Origin: Notolepis coatsorum
Lineage: Eukaryota > Chordata > Actinopteri > Aulopiformes > Paralepididae
Direction of reading: 5' to 3'
DNA length: 64,000 nucleotides
NCBI GenBank assembly: GCA_963971535.1
Contig: OZ020589.1
Coordinates: 53,089,509 to 53,153,508 of the forward strand
How positions within the stretch are numbered: position 1 is the stretch's first letter; the number at the start of each line of letters is the position of its first letter. Made by a program: the position numbers and the translations under genes. Shown here piece after piece: positions 33,380 through 43,704 of this stretch. Under the pieces are notes generated by a model. The model saw nothing but the letters and a program-made list of their open reading frames with translations. It was not told the origin of the DNA and ran no database searches.

Positions 33380-33853
33380 TACAGTAAGTAAGGGATAATG
33401 TATAGCTACAAGGTCATTGTCGCAAAATAATTGACCGACACGGTGTGAATTAGTATAGCCGAGTATAGCTATACATTATCCCGCTTATTACAGGGCTAAC
33501 TTACTAACAATATACGTAATTCATTTTACACCATCGACAAGACGAGATCAAATGCAGACGCAGTTGTTCTGTTGCTCCTCTGTCATCGCCGGCAGGTGTG
33601 TGGACTTGATTGCACCTGATGTAGTGCAGCTGTACATAATGGTAAAGCTTAGCTTTCGTGACTGCGATCAAAATGGTTGATTGTGATTGGTCAATAGTGC
33701 TCTGTTGCACCTAACAGCGGTCATTATTGCGTGTTGCCCGTAGCAGCAGTGAATTATCAAGAAATAATTGACCGCTGTTAGGGGCAACCGAGCGCTATTG
33801 ACCAATCACAATCAAGCATTTTGGCGAATGTTAAAACGCCATGTAATAATACA
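33380..33853. mobile_element. Palindrome-rich MITE, copy 1
   Basis: Contains GGGATAATGTATAGCTAC with its inverted partner GTATAGCTATACATTATCCC, then TTATTACAGGGC and a matching ACGCCATGTAATAA end, with internal CCAATCACAATCAAGCA-type blocks. The second copy, at 51575-52015, is co-linear. Superfamily unknown. Confidence 0.55.
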
Positions 33854-34590
33854 TATAATCCAATTGAATTATACATAAAAAATGTGACCTTGAACTTGAC
33901 CTTATTATGGTCAAATCCTACATATATGGATAGGGAAAAAGCTTTCCAATGGCAGTGTTAAAATCTGGATTTAGTCAGATAAAAGAGAGATATAATTAGC
34001 ATTTTTTCGATCAATTCTTATTTTCGGTAAATCTTAAAAACATCTGTAAACAAACGTAGTGCTGAAAATATACACTTTGACTGCTGTTTTGATAGAGTTA
34101 ATGTCTTTACTCTTGGCTACATTTGAAAAAGAAACACAACATTAATTAATACGGTCTGTATTGATCGATTTATGATAAAAACAGCTTAACATTTAAAGAA
34201 CTGGTAGGAGAGAGAGGGAATAAAATAGATAATGGATGGATGGGGTTGTAAGGCAATAGTTCTATATATATATATAGAGAGGCATGATATTGTAGTATTC
34301 TATTGAGAGACAGACCAGGACAATCTAACTATAAAGGAACCTCTTGTTTCCACGTCTATCCTCCAGCTTCACCTCAGCAGTGTATTGCTGATGACCCAGG
34401 GGAGAGGGGTTTGGTATCCAATGTGGTGCCATTTGGCCAGATGGTGGCGCTATAACACCACACTTTACGTTTACATTTGGTGGGTGTATTGCTGAGGACC
34501 CAAGGGAGTGCAGTGTCGAGTCTGAAGTCGATCAGATAATTGTTTCTCGAGAACGGTGCAAGCAGCAATACCTCTGACCTCACCTGCCTG
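33854..34590. other. Unassigned non-coding stretch
   Basis: AT-rich with a TA run at 34264-34276. Two diverged copies of a GTGTATTGCTGA(T/G)GACCCA block occur (about 34379 and 34484). No coding region recognised. Confidence 0.4.
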
Positions 34591-34593
34591 TTA

Positions 34594-34680
34594 TTAAGCG
34601 GACAGTGGCGGTTAGCCTAGGCATTATCCAACTAACACCTCTCCCGAAGGCTAACCGGCACTGTCCGCTTCCATTCATTG
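34594..34680. repeat. Short inverted repeat
   Basis: AAGCGGACAGTGGCGGTTAG (34596-34615) is mirrored by CTAACCGGCACTGTCCGCTT (34652-34671). Adjacent sequence resembles the interior of the TTAA MITE at 6368-6893, including CTAAGCTAGGCTAACG. Confidence 0.6.
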
Positions 34681-34920
34681 TGCTAAGCTAGGCTAACGTG
34701 CAGCCAGATAGCTTTCTACTGAACGCACAGAGAGGAAACTGGTATCTATCTTAGTGTCTCTCTCTGGAGAAGACGGTAAGCTTATGTCCCAAAATGTTGG
34801 CGTGTACAAGTACTGTACTTCTTCTACCACTGCATAGGAGGGAGTGAGTATCTAGATGTGGAACCCAGCCCTAGTCTCTCTATGTCCATTTAAATTACAT
34901 TAATTTCGTTAGCAGCCCCA

Positions 34921-35196
34921 GTGTCCCTGAGGGATACTATTTATGCAGTCTGGAAAAAAAGTACTTATGGAGGCAAACTTCATCTTGAGAGGCTTAGATG
35001 GCTACATAAGCCTTCACTTTTCTCCACACAGCTATTACCAATCCAGCCAATGTCAGATCAGTGGTTTTTCACAAGCGAGGAAGAAGAACGGCTGCAGCAA
35101 AAAGCAAAAAGACAACAACTAGGTGCACCTCTCGTTCATCAAGAGCCCGGACTAATGTCTTGTGATGTATATCTGTCTGAATATACCTACATATAA
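34921..35196 (+). other. Unrecognised ORF, 91 codons
   Basis: The first ATG-like start context is weak. The translation has a charged stretch FTSEEEERLQQKAKRQQLG near its middle (possible short helix), and Trp-containing blocks KPSLFSTQ and PMSDQWFF. It is not a repeat and not obviously a known transposon protein. Could be an orphan exon, part of an old element, or chance. No function assigned. Confidence 0.2.
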
Positions 35197-35198
35197 TC

Positions 35199-35201
<3 letters not shown>

Positions 35202-35247
<46 letters not shown>
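35202..35247. repeat. TA microsatellite
   Basis: Continuous TA dinucleotides just after the ORF at 34921-35196. Confidence 0.95.
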
Positions 35248-35250
<3 letters not shown>

Positions 35251-35334
35251 TACACCTACTTCTTCTTCTTTCGTGTAACATCAGAGGTCCAACTCCGTAT
35301 CTTGTAGCCATGCCCTTAACTCTGGTCCCACATC

Positions 35335-36020
35335 AAAGAGGCTGGCTTCCGAGGGTGGTCTGTATAGGGGGCAGGGGGTGGTCTGTATAGGGGGCAGAGG
35401 GTGGTCTGTATAGGGGGCAGGTGGTGGTCTGTATAGGGGGCAGAGGGTGGTCTGTATAGTGGGCAGGTGGTGGTCTGTATAGGGGGCAGAGGGTGGTCTG
35501 TATAGGGGGCAGAGGGTGGTCTGTATAGTGGGCAGGTGGTGGTCTGTATAGGGGGCAGAGGGTGGTCTGTATAGGGGGCATAGGGTGGTCTGTATAGGGG
35601 CAGAGGGTGGTCTGTATAGGGGGCAGAGGGTGGTCTGTATAGGGGGCAGAGGGTGGTCTGTATAGGGGGCAGAGGGTGGTCTGTATAGGGGGCAGAGGGT
35701 GGTCTGTATAGGGGGCAGAGGGTGGTCTGTATAGGGGGCAGATGGTCAGGATGTGGTCAACATTCTGCTCAGGGTCTCCACACATGCAGCGCTGTCTGCC
35801 AGGCCCCACTTCTTTAATGATGCTTTAAAGCGACCGACCCCAGATCTTAAACGGTTCGGCGTGGAAGATCGTCTCCTGTGGCGCCATCTCCTGGATCCCA
35901 GATGTAGTGGTGGATACGGGTTGGCCCAGCACTCTCCCACTCTCTCTTCCAGGCTGCCGCCATTTCTGGATAGGTCCTCAGTTGTGGAACGGAGCATCTC
36001 TTGTGCCACCTTGTTGTAGG
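35335..36020 (-). pseudogene. C-terminal remnant of another non-LTR reverse transcriptase, ending in a minisatellite
   Basis: On the minus strand, over three frames: AAAWKREWES, then IWDPGDGATGDDLPRRT, then RLRSGVGRFKASLKKWGLAD and SAAC, then CGDPEQNVDHILTICPLYRP. This order (Trp-rich, LRSGVGR, KWGL, Cys-x-Cys, H...C) is the usual C-terminal zinc-knuckle-like end of many LINE reverse transcriptases. It differs from L2 and LINE-R here, so a third LINE family is present. The last motif, CPLYRPP, is expanded into a 23-bp minisatellite. Confidence 0.6.
35345..35745. repeat. 23-bp minisatellite from LINE coding sequence
   Basis: About 17 copies of a unit with GGTGGTCTGTATAGGGGGCA; variants include TAGTGGGCAGGTGG. 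Being 23 bp long it rotates through all three frames, giving an artificial Pro/Tyr-rich ORF on the minus strand. Confidence 0.93.
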
Positions 36021-36480
36021 GGTGGCACCTATCACGAGTCTGCTCTATGATAGCATGTACACAAATGCTGTATATACTATACATATATTTATATTTACTG
36101 TATATATATTTATCCACATATGTCTGTATATACCTGCATATAATCCTTTTTACATACCTGTATATATACTATATCTATATCTGTACATATCCCTTACCTA
36201 CTCCTATTAATTTTTCTGCTGGCCAGTATGACTACTAACATAGTGTGTTTACATCTGTATCAATGTACATATTAATACTACAACTCTGATTAGCACTATT
36301 ATACAGTAGTACTACCTTATATATTTTATACCCAGTTGAATCACCTGTACAGTGTATATTACTATTGCACTTTACTGTTACATTTGCACTCTGGTTGGAT
36401 GCCAAACTTTTTGTTGTACTGTACCGTGCTGTATAATGATAATACATTTGAATCTAATCTAATCTAATCTAATCTGGCAG
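36021..36480. other. AT-rich stretch ending in AATCT repeats
   Basis: Many TATATA/TACCTG motifs with no coding signal. Ends with TAATACATTTGAATC and four AATCT units (36452-36476), resembling the 3' end of a plus-strand retroposon. Confidence 0.4.
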
Positions 36481-36789
36481 AAAACACATTTACATCGCAT
36501 TGTCATTCTAATGAATTGCCCAGAAAAGTCTGTGGGCCAACATTTAAACAACAAGCGGAACACAAGCTGTGCTGCCTGCTCCCTGCTGGTGTCTAACCAG
36601 GAAAAGCTCTGCATCATCTAGAAAATCCGTTTAAGGAAAATCTATTTAATTTGTAACCTCAGAATACTGCAGCATTCTTATCATTTTGCTTAGAAACAAT
36701 AAAGGCCTCGACTTGAAGGACCTGGTTTTCTTCAAGCCAGATGTGGCCAGATTTGGCCTATTTACTGTAAATCAGAGTGGCAGAATGGA

Positions 36790-38107
36790 TGCACTAGGCA
36801 GAATCTGCATATGGCTCGCTGATAACAAACTATCATTACACATGGGCAAAACAGAGTCCATTCTCTTCGGTTCAAATAACAAACTCAGCAAGACCGACGG
36901 CTTCTCAGTTACAGTGGGTGACAATATTGTCACAAGGAAAGATGAAATTACCTACCTGGGTTCCATCCTAGAGGCTAATCTCTCCTGTGACAAAATGGCA
37001 TCCAATGTAATAAAAAAAGTCAACCAACGAACTCGATTCTTGTACCGGATCTCCTCTCTGGTAAACAAGAATACCCTGAAGACTCTGGCAGGAGCACTCA
37101 TTCAGGGGTACTACGACTATGCTTGCACCTCATGGTACCAAAGCACCTCAAAGGCGCTAAAAACAAAATTACAAACATCTCAAAACAAACTGGTCAGACT
37201 ACTGCTTGACCTTACTCCTAGAACCCACCTCACCCCTGCCCACTTTGACAACCTAGGATGGCTTAGAGTAGATGACAGAGTACAGCAACTTGCAATGGGC
37301 CTGGTCTACAAGATACACTACACGACCAAGGTACCCATGTACATGGCAAAATACTTCCCAAAGGTCAGTGAATACCACGATCACAACACCAGAGGGAGCT
37401 CCACAAATCATGTTAAACCCAGATTCGGCTCAAATAAGGGACTAAACACGTTTCGCAATTATGCCACATCAATGTGGAACGCCCTACCCAAAGCTGTAAA
37501 GGAATGTGGATCACTACCCACTTTCAAAACCTCTCTCAAGAGACACCTACGGGAGACTGCAATGCAACACTGGCCCCTGTAAATATCCTAACCCAACCCC
37601 CTCCAATGTACAGTCATTTACCTAGTATGGTCTTGTCAATAGTCCAATGTACAATTTTGTTTGTTTGTACAGAGTCCCCCCCCCCCCCCCCCTCAATGTA
37701 CAGTTTTGCTTGTTTATACAATGTGCCCCCCCCCCCCCCCCAATGTAAATTACCCAGTATGGTTGTCAATATCCCAGTGTACCCAACCCCCCCCACCCAA
37801 CCTCCTCCAATGTACAGTTTCTACGTCAAATGTATATACTCCCTTTTCTTGACTCCTTCTGTATCACAAACAGTACTGTATTTGCAAATCTGGTATGTCA
37901 TAAATGTATAGATGTAGCAGTACTGACTATCTGTATGTCATGTATGTCATATATGTCCTGATGAATTGAAAATGGGGGACCCTGGTGTAAACAAGACGAA
38001 AGTCTTTCTCTGGTCTGCATCCCCTTAACAATTGTGTGTATTGAGCTGTACTGTATTGTACCCATTCTGCAATCTGTTAATAAAGTTTTCAATCAATCAA
38101 TCAATCA
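36790..38107 (+). pseudogene. LINE-R reverse transcriptase copy 2 with full 3' UTR
   Basis: Open frame 36686-37582. LINE homology starts at about 36796 with GRICIWLADNKLSLH and continues through SVTVGDNIVTRKDEI, YLGSILEANLSCDKMA, TSWYQSTSKAL, FGSNKGLNTFRNYATSMWNA to a TAA. The GVPQG and ADD motifs are missing through 5' truncation; about 35 upstream codons are unrelated flank. The 3' UTR (37583-38107) has three C-runs and repeated TATGTCATG units, then GTTAATAAAGTTTTC and ATCA repeats. This copy defines the tail seen elsewhere. Confidence 0.82.
37670..37810. repeat. C-run repeats in LINE-R 3' UTR
   Basis: Three units of CAATGTACAGTTTTG-like sequence separated by runs of 14-16 C. The corresponding part of the minus copy (31321-31510) has G-rich repeats instead of pure runs. 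Confidence 0.8.
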
Positions 38108-38334
38108 ATGCACATATTCTTGTTTTGTTAAACACCGCCATCTAGTGGGTGACAATACACACTGCAAATTCCCCCAGAAAATCAAGTAGGCGTACTGGAC
38201 ATTCTCTTTACAAATATTCCCCTGGCCTATTCTCTTTACAAAAATATACATGTATTTCTTATAACAGCTGTAGAAGAAGACTTTATCTTTGGAAGAAGAT
38301 ATTTGTTTAGTCGATCTGACATTTAGTGGTGGTG

Positions 38335-38420
<86 letters not shown>
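38335..38420. repeat. ATT microsatellite
   Basis: About 28 uninterrupted ATT units. Confidence 0.97.
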
Positions 38421-38569
38421 GTTGGCCCACGGTAAACATTGGTGCAGTGATATAACTTTAACCCTTTCACTAGCACACTACAGGTTAACCTTTCACTACC
38501 ACACTACAGACAGTTAAATGATTCTAGAAACGATATGCTAATGCTACAGTACACCCTCCTACCCTCCTA

Positions 38570-39138
38570 CCTCCATTCAATGGTCTCTAGCTACACACCC
38601 TCAAGACCCATACACTCTGCATCTTCTAACTACACACCCTCAAGACCCCTACACTCTGCATCTTCTAGGTAAGGTAAGGTAAGGTAAGGTAATTTATTTA
38701 TATAGCACGTTTAAAAACACAAGAGCCAACCAAAGTGCTGTACAGTCAAAGCTTAAAATCAATGTCCTAATATAAAATACACAAATACAAAAATACAAAA
38801 AGGCACAGCAGGACAAGACAGTACATTCAGAGAGTAGGACAGTAGGACAACACACGAATAGGGGAACACAAAGTACAGTAGCACACAGGGGACAGAGGAG
38901 CATAAGAAGAGATACAAGAGGGAGGGGGCAGACAAGAGGGAGGGGGCACACCCTACACACCCTCAAGATCCCTACGCTCTGCATCTTCTAACTACACACC
39001 CTCAAGATCCCTACACTCTGCATCTTCTACCTACACACCCTCAAGACCCATACACTCTGCATCTTCTAACTACACACCCTCAAGACCCATACACTCTGCA
39101 TCTTCTACCTACACACCCTCAAGACCCCTACACTCTAC
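38570..39138. repeat. 39-bp tandem array derived from L2 coding sequence, split by a retroposon
   Basis: Units of 39 bp containing CTACACACCCTCAAGACCC and CTCTGCATCTTCT match the L2 ORF segment SNYTPSRPLRSASS (13 codons). Two to three units lie at 38575-38668 and five at 38947-39138. The intervening 38669-38946 is a minus-strand retroposon 3' end. Confidence 0.8.
38669..38946 (-). mobile_element. Minus-strand retroposon 3' end with GGTAA tail
   Basis: Four GGTAA units (the inverted tail) followed by TTTATTTATATAGCACGTTT and an AAAGTGCTGTACAGTCAAAG block, the inverted form of a common fish LINE/SINE 3' end. Upstream part ends at 38946 with no coding region. Confidence 0.6.
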
Positions 39139-40083
39139 AGACAGCTGAAACCACCACAGTCAGGACAGCTGAAACCACCACAGTCAGAACAGCTGAAACC
39201 ATCACAGTCAGGACAGACAGCTGAAACCACCACAGTCAGGACAGACAGCTGAAACCACCACAGTCAGAACAGCTGAAACCATCACAGTCAGGACAGCTGA
39301 AATCATCACAGTCAGGACAGACAGCTGAAACCACCACAGTCAGGACAGCTGAAACCATCACAGTCAGGACAGCTGAAACCATCACAGTCAGGACAGCTGA
39401 AACCACCACAGTCAGGACAGCTGAAACCACCACAGTCAGGACAGCTGAAACCACCACAGTCAGGACAGCTGAAACCACCACAGTCAGGACAGCTGAAACC
39501 ACCACAGCCAGGACAGCTGAAACCACCACAGTCAGGACAGCTGAAACCACCACAGTCAGGACAGCTGAAACCACCACAGTCAGTCAGGACAGCTGAAACC
39601 ATCACAGCCAGGACAGACAACTGAAACCACCACAGTCAGGACAGACAGCTGAAACCACCACAGTCAGGACAGACAGCTGAAACCATAACAGTCGGGACAG
39701 ACAGCTGAAACTATCACAGTCAGGACAGCTGAAACCACCACAGGCAGGACAGACAGCTGAAACCATCACAGTCAGGACAGACAGCTGAAACCATCACAGT
39801 CAGGACAGCTGGAACCATCACAGTCAGGACAGCTGAAACCATCACAGTCAGGACAGACAGCTGAAACCATCACAGTCAGGACAGCTGGAACCATCACAGT
39901 CAGGCAACTGAAACCATCACAGTCAGGACAGCTGAAACCATCACAGTCAGGACAGCTGAAACCATCACAGTCAGGACAGCTGAAACCATCAGTCAGGACA
40001 GCTGAAACCATCACAGTCAGGACAGCTGAAACCACCACAGTCAGGACAGCTGAAACCACCACAGTCAGGACAGCTTAAACCAC
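39136..40083. repeat. 24/28-bp minisatellite
   Basis: About 36 copies of CAGGACAGCTGAAACCACCA plus CAGT; some copies have an extra GACA. CCACCA/CCATCA variants are clustered. The multiple-of-three unit length gives a long minus-strand ORF of an eight-residue repeat, judged an artefact. The first unit overlaps the L2 segment that reads AGGACAGCCGAAACC in full copies, so the array may have grown from L2 sequence. Confidence 0.92.
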
Positions 40084-40084
40084 C

Positions 40085-40160
40085 AGACGCAATACAAACA
40101 ATTGTTAAGGGGATGCAGACCAGAAAGAGACTTTCGTCTTGTTTACATCAGGGTCCCGTC
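40085..40160 (-). mobile_element. LINE-R tail fragment
   Basis: AATACAAACAATTGTTAAGG and TTTCGTCTTGTTTACATCAG match the minus-strand LINE-R tail. Flanked by the minisatellite and by L2. Confidence 0.65.
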
Positions 40161-40204
40161 TATCAGATAGATTTATTATTATTATTATTGGATACTAGAT
40201 CTTT

Positions 40205-42027
40205 CCTCGCGAACGATACTCAACTCTTCCTCTCCTTCCCTCCCTCAGATATCCACGTCTCTGAGCGGATCTCGGCCTGTCCGTCCGACATCTCCGCCTG
40301 GATGACGACCAACCACCTCAAACTGAACCTAAGCAAAACCGAATTGCTCCACCTGCCAGCCAAATCCACCCCCGACTACATGCCAGCTGGACCAGCTACC
40401 CTCCCCACTCCTCCAGACCATAGCACCAGACATCCTCCCATTCCTAACTGCAACCATCAACTCCTCACTCAACTCGGGGGTGGTCCCCACCTCCCTAAAA
40501 CAAGCCAGAGTCACGCCGCTCATAAAAAAACCAACCCTGAACCCCACCGTCATAGGCAACTACCGTCCTGTCTCTCTTCTCTCCTTCCTTTCTAAAACAC
40601 TTGAACGTGCTGTATCCAACCAACTTACTGCTTATCTCTTACAGAATGACCTCCTAGACCCTAATCAGTCTGGCTTCCGGACTGGCCACTCCACAGAAAT
40701 GGCCCTCATTGCGGTCACAGAGGCACTTCACTTAGCAAAAGCGAAAAGCCTCTCCTCTTTCCTGATTCTCCTAGATCTATCTGCAGCCTTCGACACAGTC
40801 AACCACCAGATCCTCCTCGCGGCCCTCACAGAAATGGGAGGGGCTGGCTCTGCGCTGACATGGCTGACATCATACCTCAATGACCGCTCCTACCAAGTGT
40901 CATGGAGAGGGACCCTGTCGGCCACCCGCCCCCTGCGGGCGGGTGTCCCCCAGGGCTCGGTTCTAGGACCCCTTCTCTTCTCCCTCTACACTAAATCACT
41001 GGGTAACATTATCACGACACATGGCTTATGACTTATGCCGATGATACTCAACTCTTCCTCTCCTTCCCTCCCTCAGATATCCACGTCTCTGAGCGGATCT
41101 CGGCCTGTCTGTCCGACATCTCCGCCTGGATGACGACCAACCACCTCAAACTGAACCTAAGCAAAACAGAATTGCTCCACCTGCCGGCCAAATCCTCCCC
41201 CCTGACCGACCTTTCCATCACAGTCGAGAATGCAGCTGTGACCGCGTCCCCGACCGCCAAGAACCTTGGTGTTGTCCTCGACGACCAGTTGAACTTCTCT
41301 GCTCACATCGCAGCGACAACCAGAACCTGCAGATGACTCCTGAGCAACGTCAGAAGGATCCGCCCCTTCCTGACAAAAGAAGCCACCCAACTCCTCGTCC
41401 AATCAACAATCATCTCCCGCCTCGACTACTGCAACGCACTGCTCGCTGGCCTCCCGGCCACTGCCACTAAGCCTCTTCAACTCATTCAGAACGCAGCGGC
41501 CCGCCTGATCTCAAACCTACCGAAGTCGGCCCATGTCACCCCACTTCTTAGGGACCTGCACTGGCTCCCCATTGCTGCACTAATCCGCTTCAAGGCCCTC
41601 AACCTAGCATACCGTGCGGCAAAGGGAACCGCTCCCGCCTACCTCCGGTCAATGGTCTCTAACTACACACCCTCAAGACCCCTACGCTCTGCATCTTCTG
41701 GCTGCCTCAGACCTACGCCTATTCTCAGTCCTTGCCCCACAATGGTGGAATGAACTACCCACCCCAGTTAGGACAGCCGAAACCCGTCCAATCTTTCGCC
41801 GTCGACTAAAGACGCACTTCTTCAACCATTATCTGAATTTAAAAAAAAAGAGAAAAAAATAAATAATATCTAACCCTAACTAACCTTACTGTCATGCACT
41901 TGTCCTAATAAACTAACCTACACTGTAGCACTCAACACTTTGATGAACATTGTTACTCAGCTGATGGAGTTGTGCCCTTCCTGATGACTTGTCGTACAGA
42001 ACTTGTAAGTCGCTTTGGATAAAAGAG
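40205..42027 (+). pseudogene. L2-type LINE copy 3, rearranged
   Basis: The main open stretch (40480-41031) reads VVPTSLKQARVTPLIKKP, GNYRPVSLLSFLSKTLER, QSGFRTGHSTEMAL, LLDLSAAFDTVNHQIL (catalytic D) and GVPQGSVLGPLLFSLY. The YADD codons at about 41035 are intact but out of frame after a short deletion. A TGA follows near 41334, and the S/R-rich C-terminal segment has a deletion near 41715. 40205-40370 is an extra copy of the ADDTQLF-to-LPAKS segment placed upstream of its normal position (41030-41200). The 3' end stops at TTTGGATAAAAG, before the usual tail. Confidence 0.85.
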
Positions 42028-42260
42028 AAACATAAAATCCTAGAAACATTAAATGCTATACAATAAGACAATGTTAGTCCTGTACAATATACAAAATAAC
42101 AACAATATACAGAATAGCAATACACAAATAACAATCACAGTGTCAGACGGTAGTGGGTGGGTATTGCACTGTGGATATTGCACATCAGGATGTTGCACAG
42201 TGTGGGAGGAGGGGGAAAGCTGAATTACCCTAGACCAGTCTACCTTTGATGGTCTTAGCA
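42028..42260. other. Unassigned non-coding stretch
   Basis: Contains a GGGTGGGTATTGCACTGTGG block with repeated ATTGCAC motifs. No coding sequence seen. Confidence 0.35.
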
Positions 42261-42262
42261 AA

Positions 42263-42390
42263 TATGTGTGCCACCTGTATCGCCAGCCATCAGCTAAGAA
42301 TGTGAATGATGCCAGATATAAAGCATTCTGCATGGCATCATCGGCTTTGCCAGAACTCTCTATGCCCCCGACCTTGATTGGGCTCTCTGT
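42263..42390 (+). pseudogene. Short transposon-derived coding scrap
   Basis: The plus frame reads CHLYRQPSAKNVNDARYKAF followed by CMASSALPELSMPPT. A NVNDARYKxF plus LPPT pattern is common in fish transposon-associated proteins that continue with a HxxRAxYQ block. Here it is cut by a TG repeat. Assignment is tentative. Confidence 0.3.
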
Positions 42391-42397
42391 AAGAGAT

Positions 42398-42518
42398 ACG
42401 CGTGTGTGTGTGTGTGTGTGTGTGTGGTTTGTGTGTGTGTGTGTGTGTGTGTGTAACTGTCTTGACCTTGATTGGGCTCTCTGTAAGAGATACGTGTGTG
42501 TGTGTGTGTGTGTGTGTG

Positions 42519-42557
<39 letters not shown>

Positions 42558-42560
42558 CGT
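42398..42560. repeat. Duplicated TG microsatellite block
   Basis: Two TG arrays (42403-42454, 42495-42559), each interrupted by GGTT and each preceded by CTTGATTGGGCTCTCTGTAA, so the block including its flank was tandemly duplicated. Confidence 0.9.
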
Positions 42561-42599
42561 GCATGTTGTGAGCGTCTTTGATTATGTGATTATGTACAG

Positions 42600-43695
42600 G
42601 CTTGCATGTGAGACTACACACTATATTCAGGTGTGTGTGTTGGTTTACCCAATCTCGGATTGTTTGTGTGTAACTGATGCAGGGAAAGACAGAAAGATGA
42701 GAGAAGAGCAGAGAAATGGCTTTTCTTTCTTATATAGTCAACTTTACGTGAATTACACAATTACAAATATATTGGAAGGAATATATTTAGACACAAGAAT
42801 ATATTTAGAACAAATTACACGTATTCTGTGCATTAAGGAAGTGATTCCACACGGAGATGGTCAATCTCAACTGTCCAGTCCGCGTGACCTGATCAATCCA
42901 ATCTACTGCTGAGGCCTGGCGTGTTGACAAACAGCGTTTGGACTTTGAGGGTCGGCTGCGTATGTGCAGATTATCCCAATCAACACGCAAACCCAACACA
43001 GATTTTAACTTCACCCGATGCACAAAATCACAGTGTTTGATTATACAGACATATATGTTGATATGTTGCCTTCGGACCCCAGACCCTCCAGGCTATCCAG
43101 CCCCTTCCCGACCACCAGCCCTGCCCCCGGCACACTCCACACAACTCAAACAGGGCACATGGTTAGGACAAAGCACTAATCATATGAGCAACTGAACGGG
43201 TCATATACAGTAGACACTGAATGGCGATATGGACGACGGCAAATACAAGGCATAAAATCTAAATATGGGAAGAACTGCCTGGTATTTTGTTGATGGACCC
43301 AAAACCATGTACACATGTATTAAAGTTTTAGAGTACTTTAAAAGTTACCCCTGCGGGGAATGTATGCATGTATCCGCATTTCACTGTATGCCCAGCTGGT
43401 ACAGTATGTATATGACAAATAAACCTCTTGAATCTACTCTTTTTGAGAAAAGGTTTTCCAGGAGTTTTTCTTGACAATCCAAGACAGCACTTGCTCACAA
43501 ACGGTCATATAATTTACCAGTAGGCCTAGTATTGACACATTTAAACTACATTTTATTCCTCCTTTTGTGTGTCTCATGTTCATTGCAGGTGACTGCTACC
43601 CGTAACAAATAAAATGTATGTTTTGTAGTCATTACATCAGGATTTTACAGCACTTTAAATAAGAGGAGAATATAAGCTTGTCAAATACCATGTTG
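42600..43695. other. Unassigned region with a LINE-like 3' end
   Basis: No recognisable gene. TGACAAATAAACCTCTTGAA at 43413-43432 resembles a plus-strand LINE 3' end. A CCCCAGACCCTCCAGGCTAT block lies near 43078. Confidence 0.35.
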
Positions 43696-43704
43696 GGTCA
43701 AAAC

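Noticed and set aside
35333..35809. 158-codon Pro/Tyr-rich minus-strand ORF
   Set aside because: Artefact of the 23-bp minisatellite cycling through frames; only the first part is LINE-derived.
39236..40062. Long minus-strand ORFs with an eight-residue repeat
   Set aside because: Produced by a 24-bp minisatellite whose length is a multiple of three; no start context, no domain.
42049..42912. Thr/His- and Cys/Val-rich ORFs
   Set aside because: Mostly translated TG/CA repeats.
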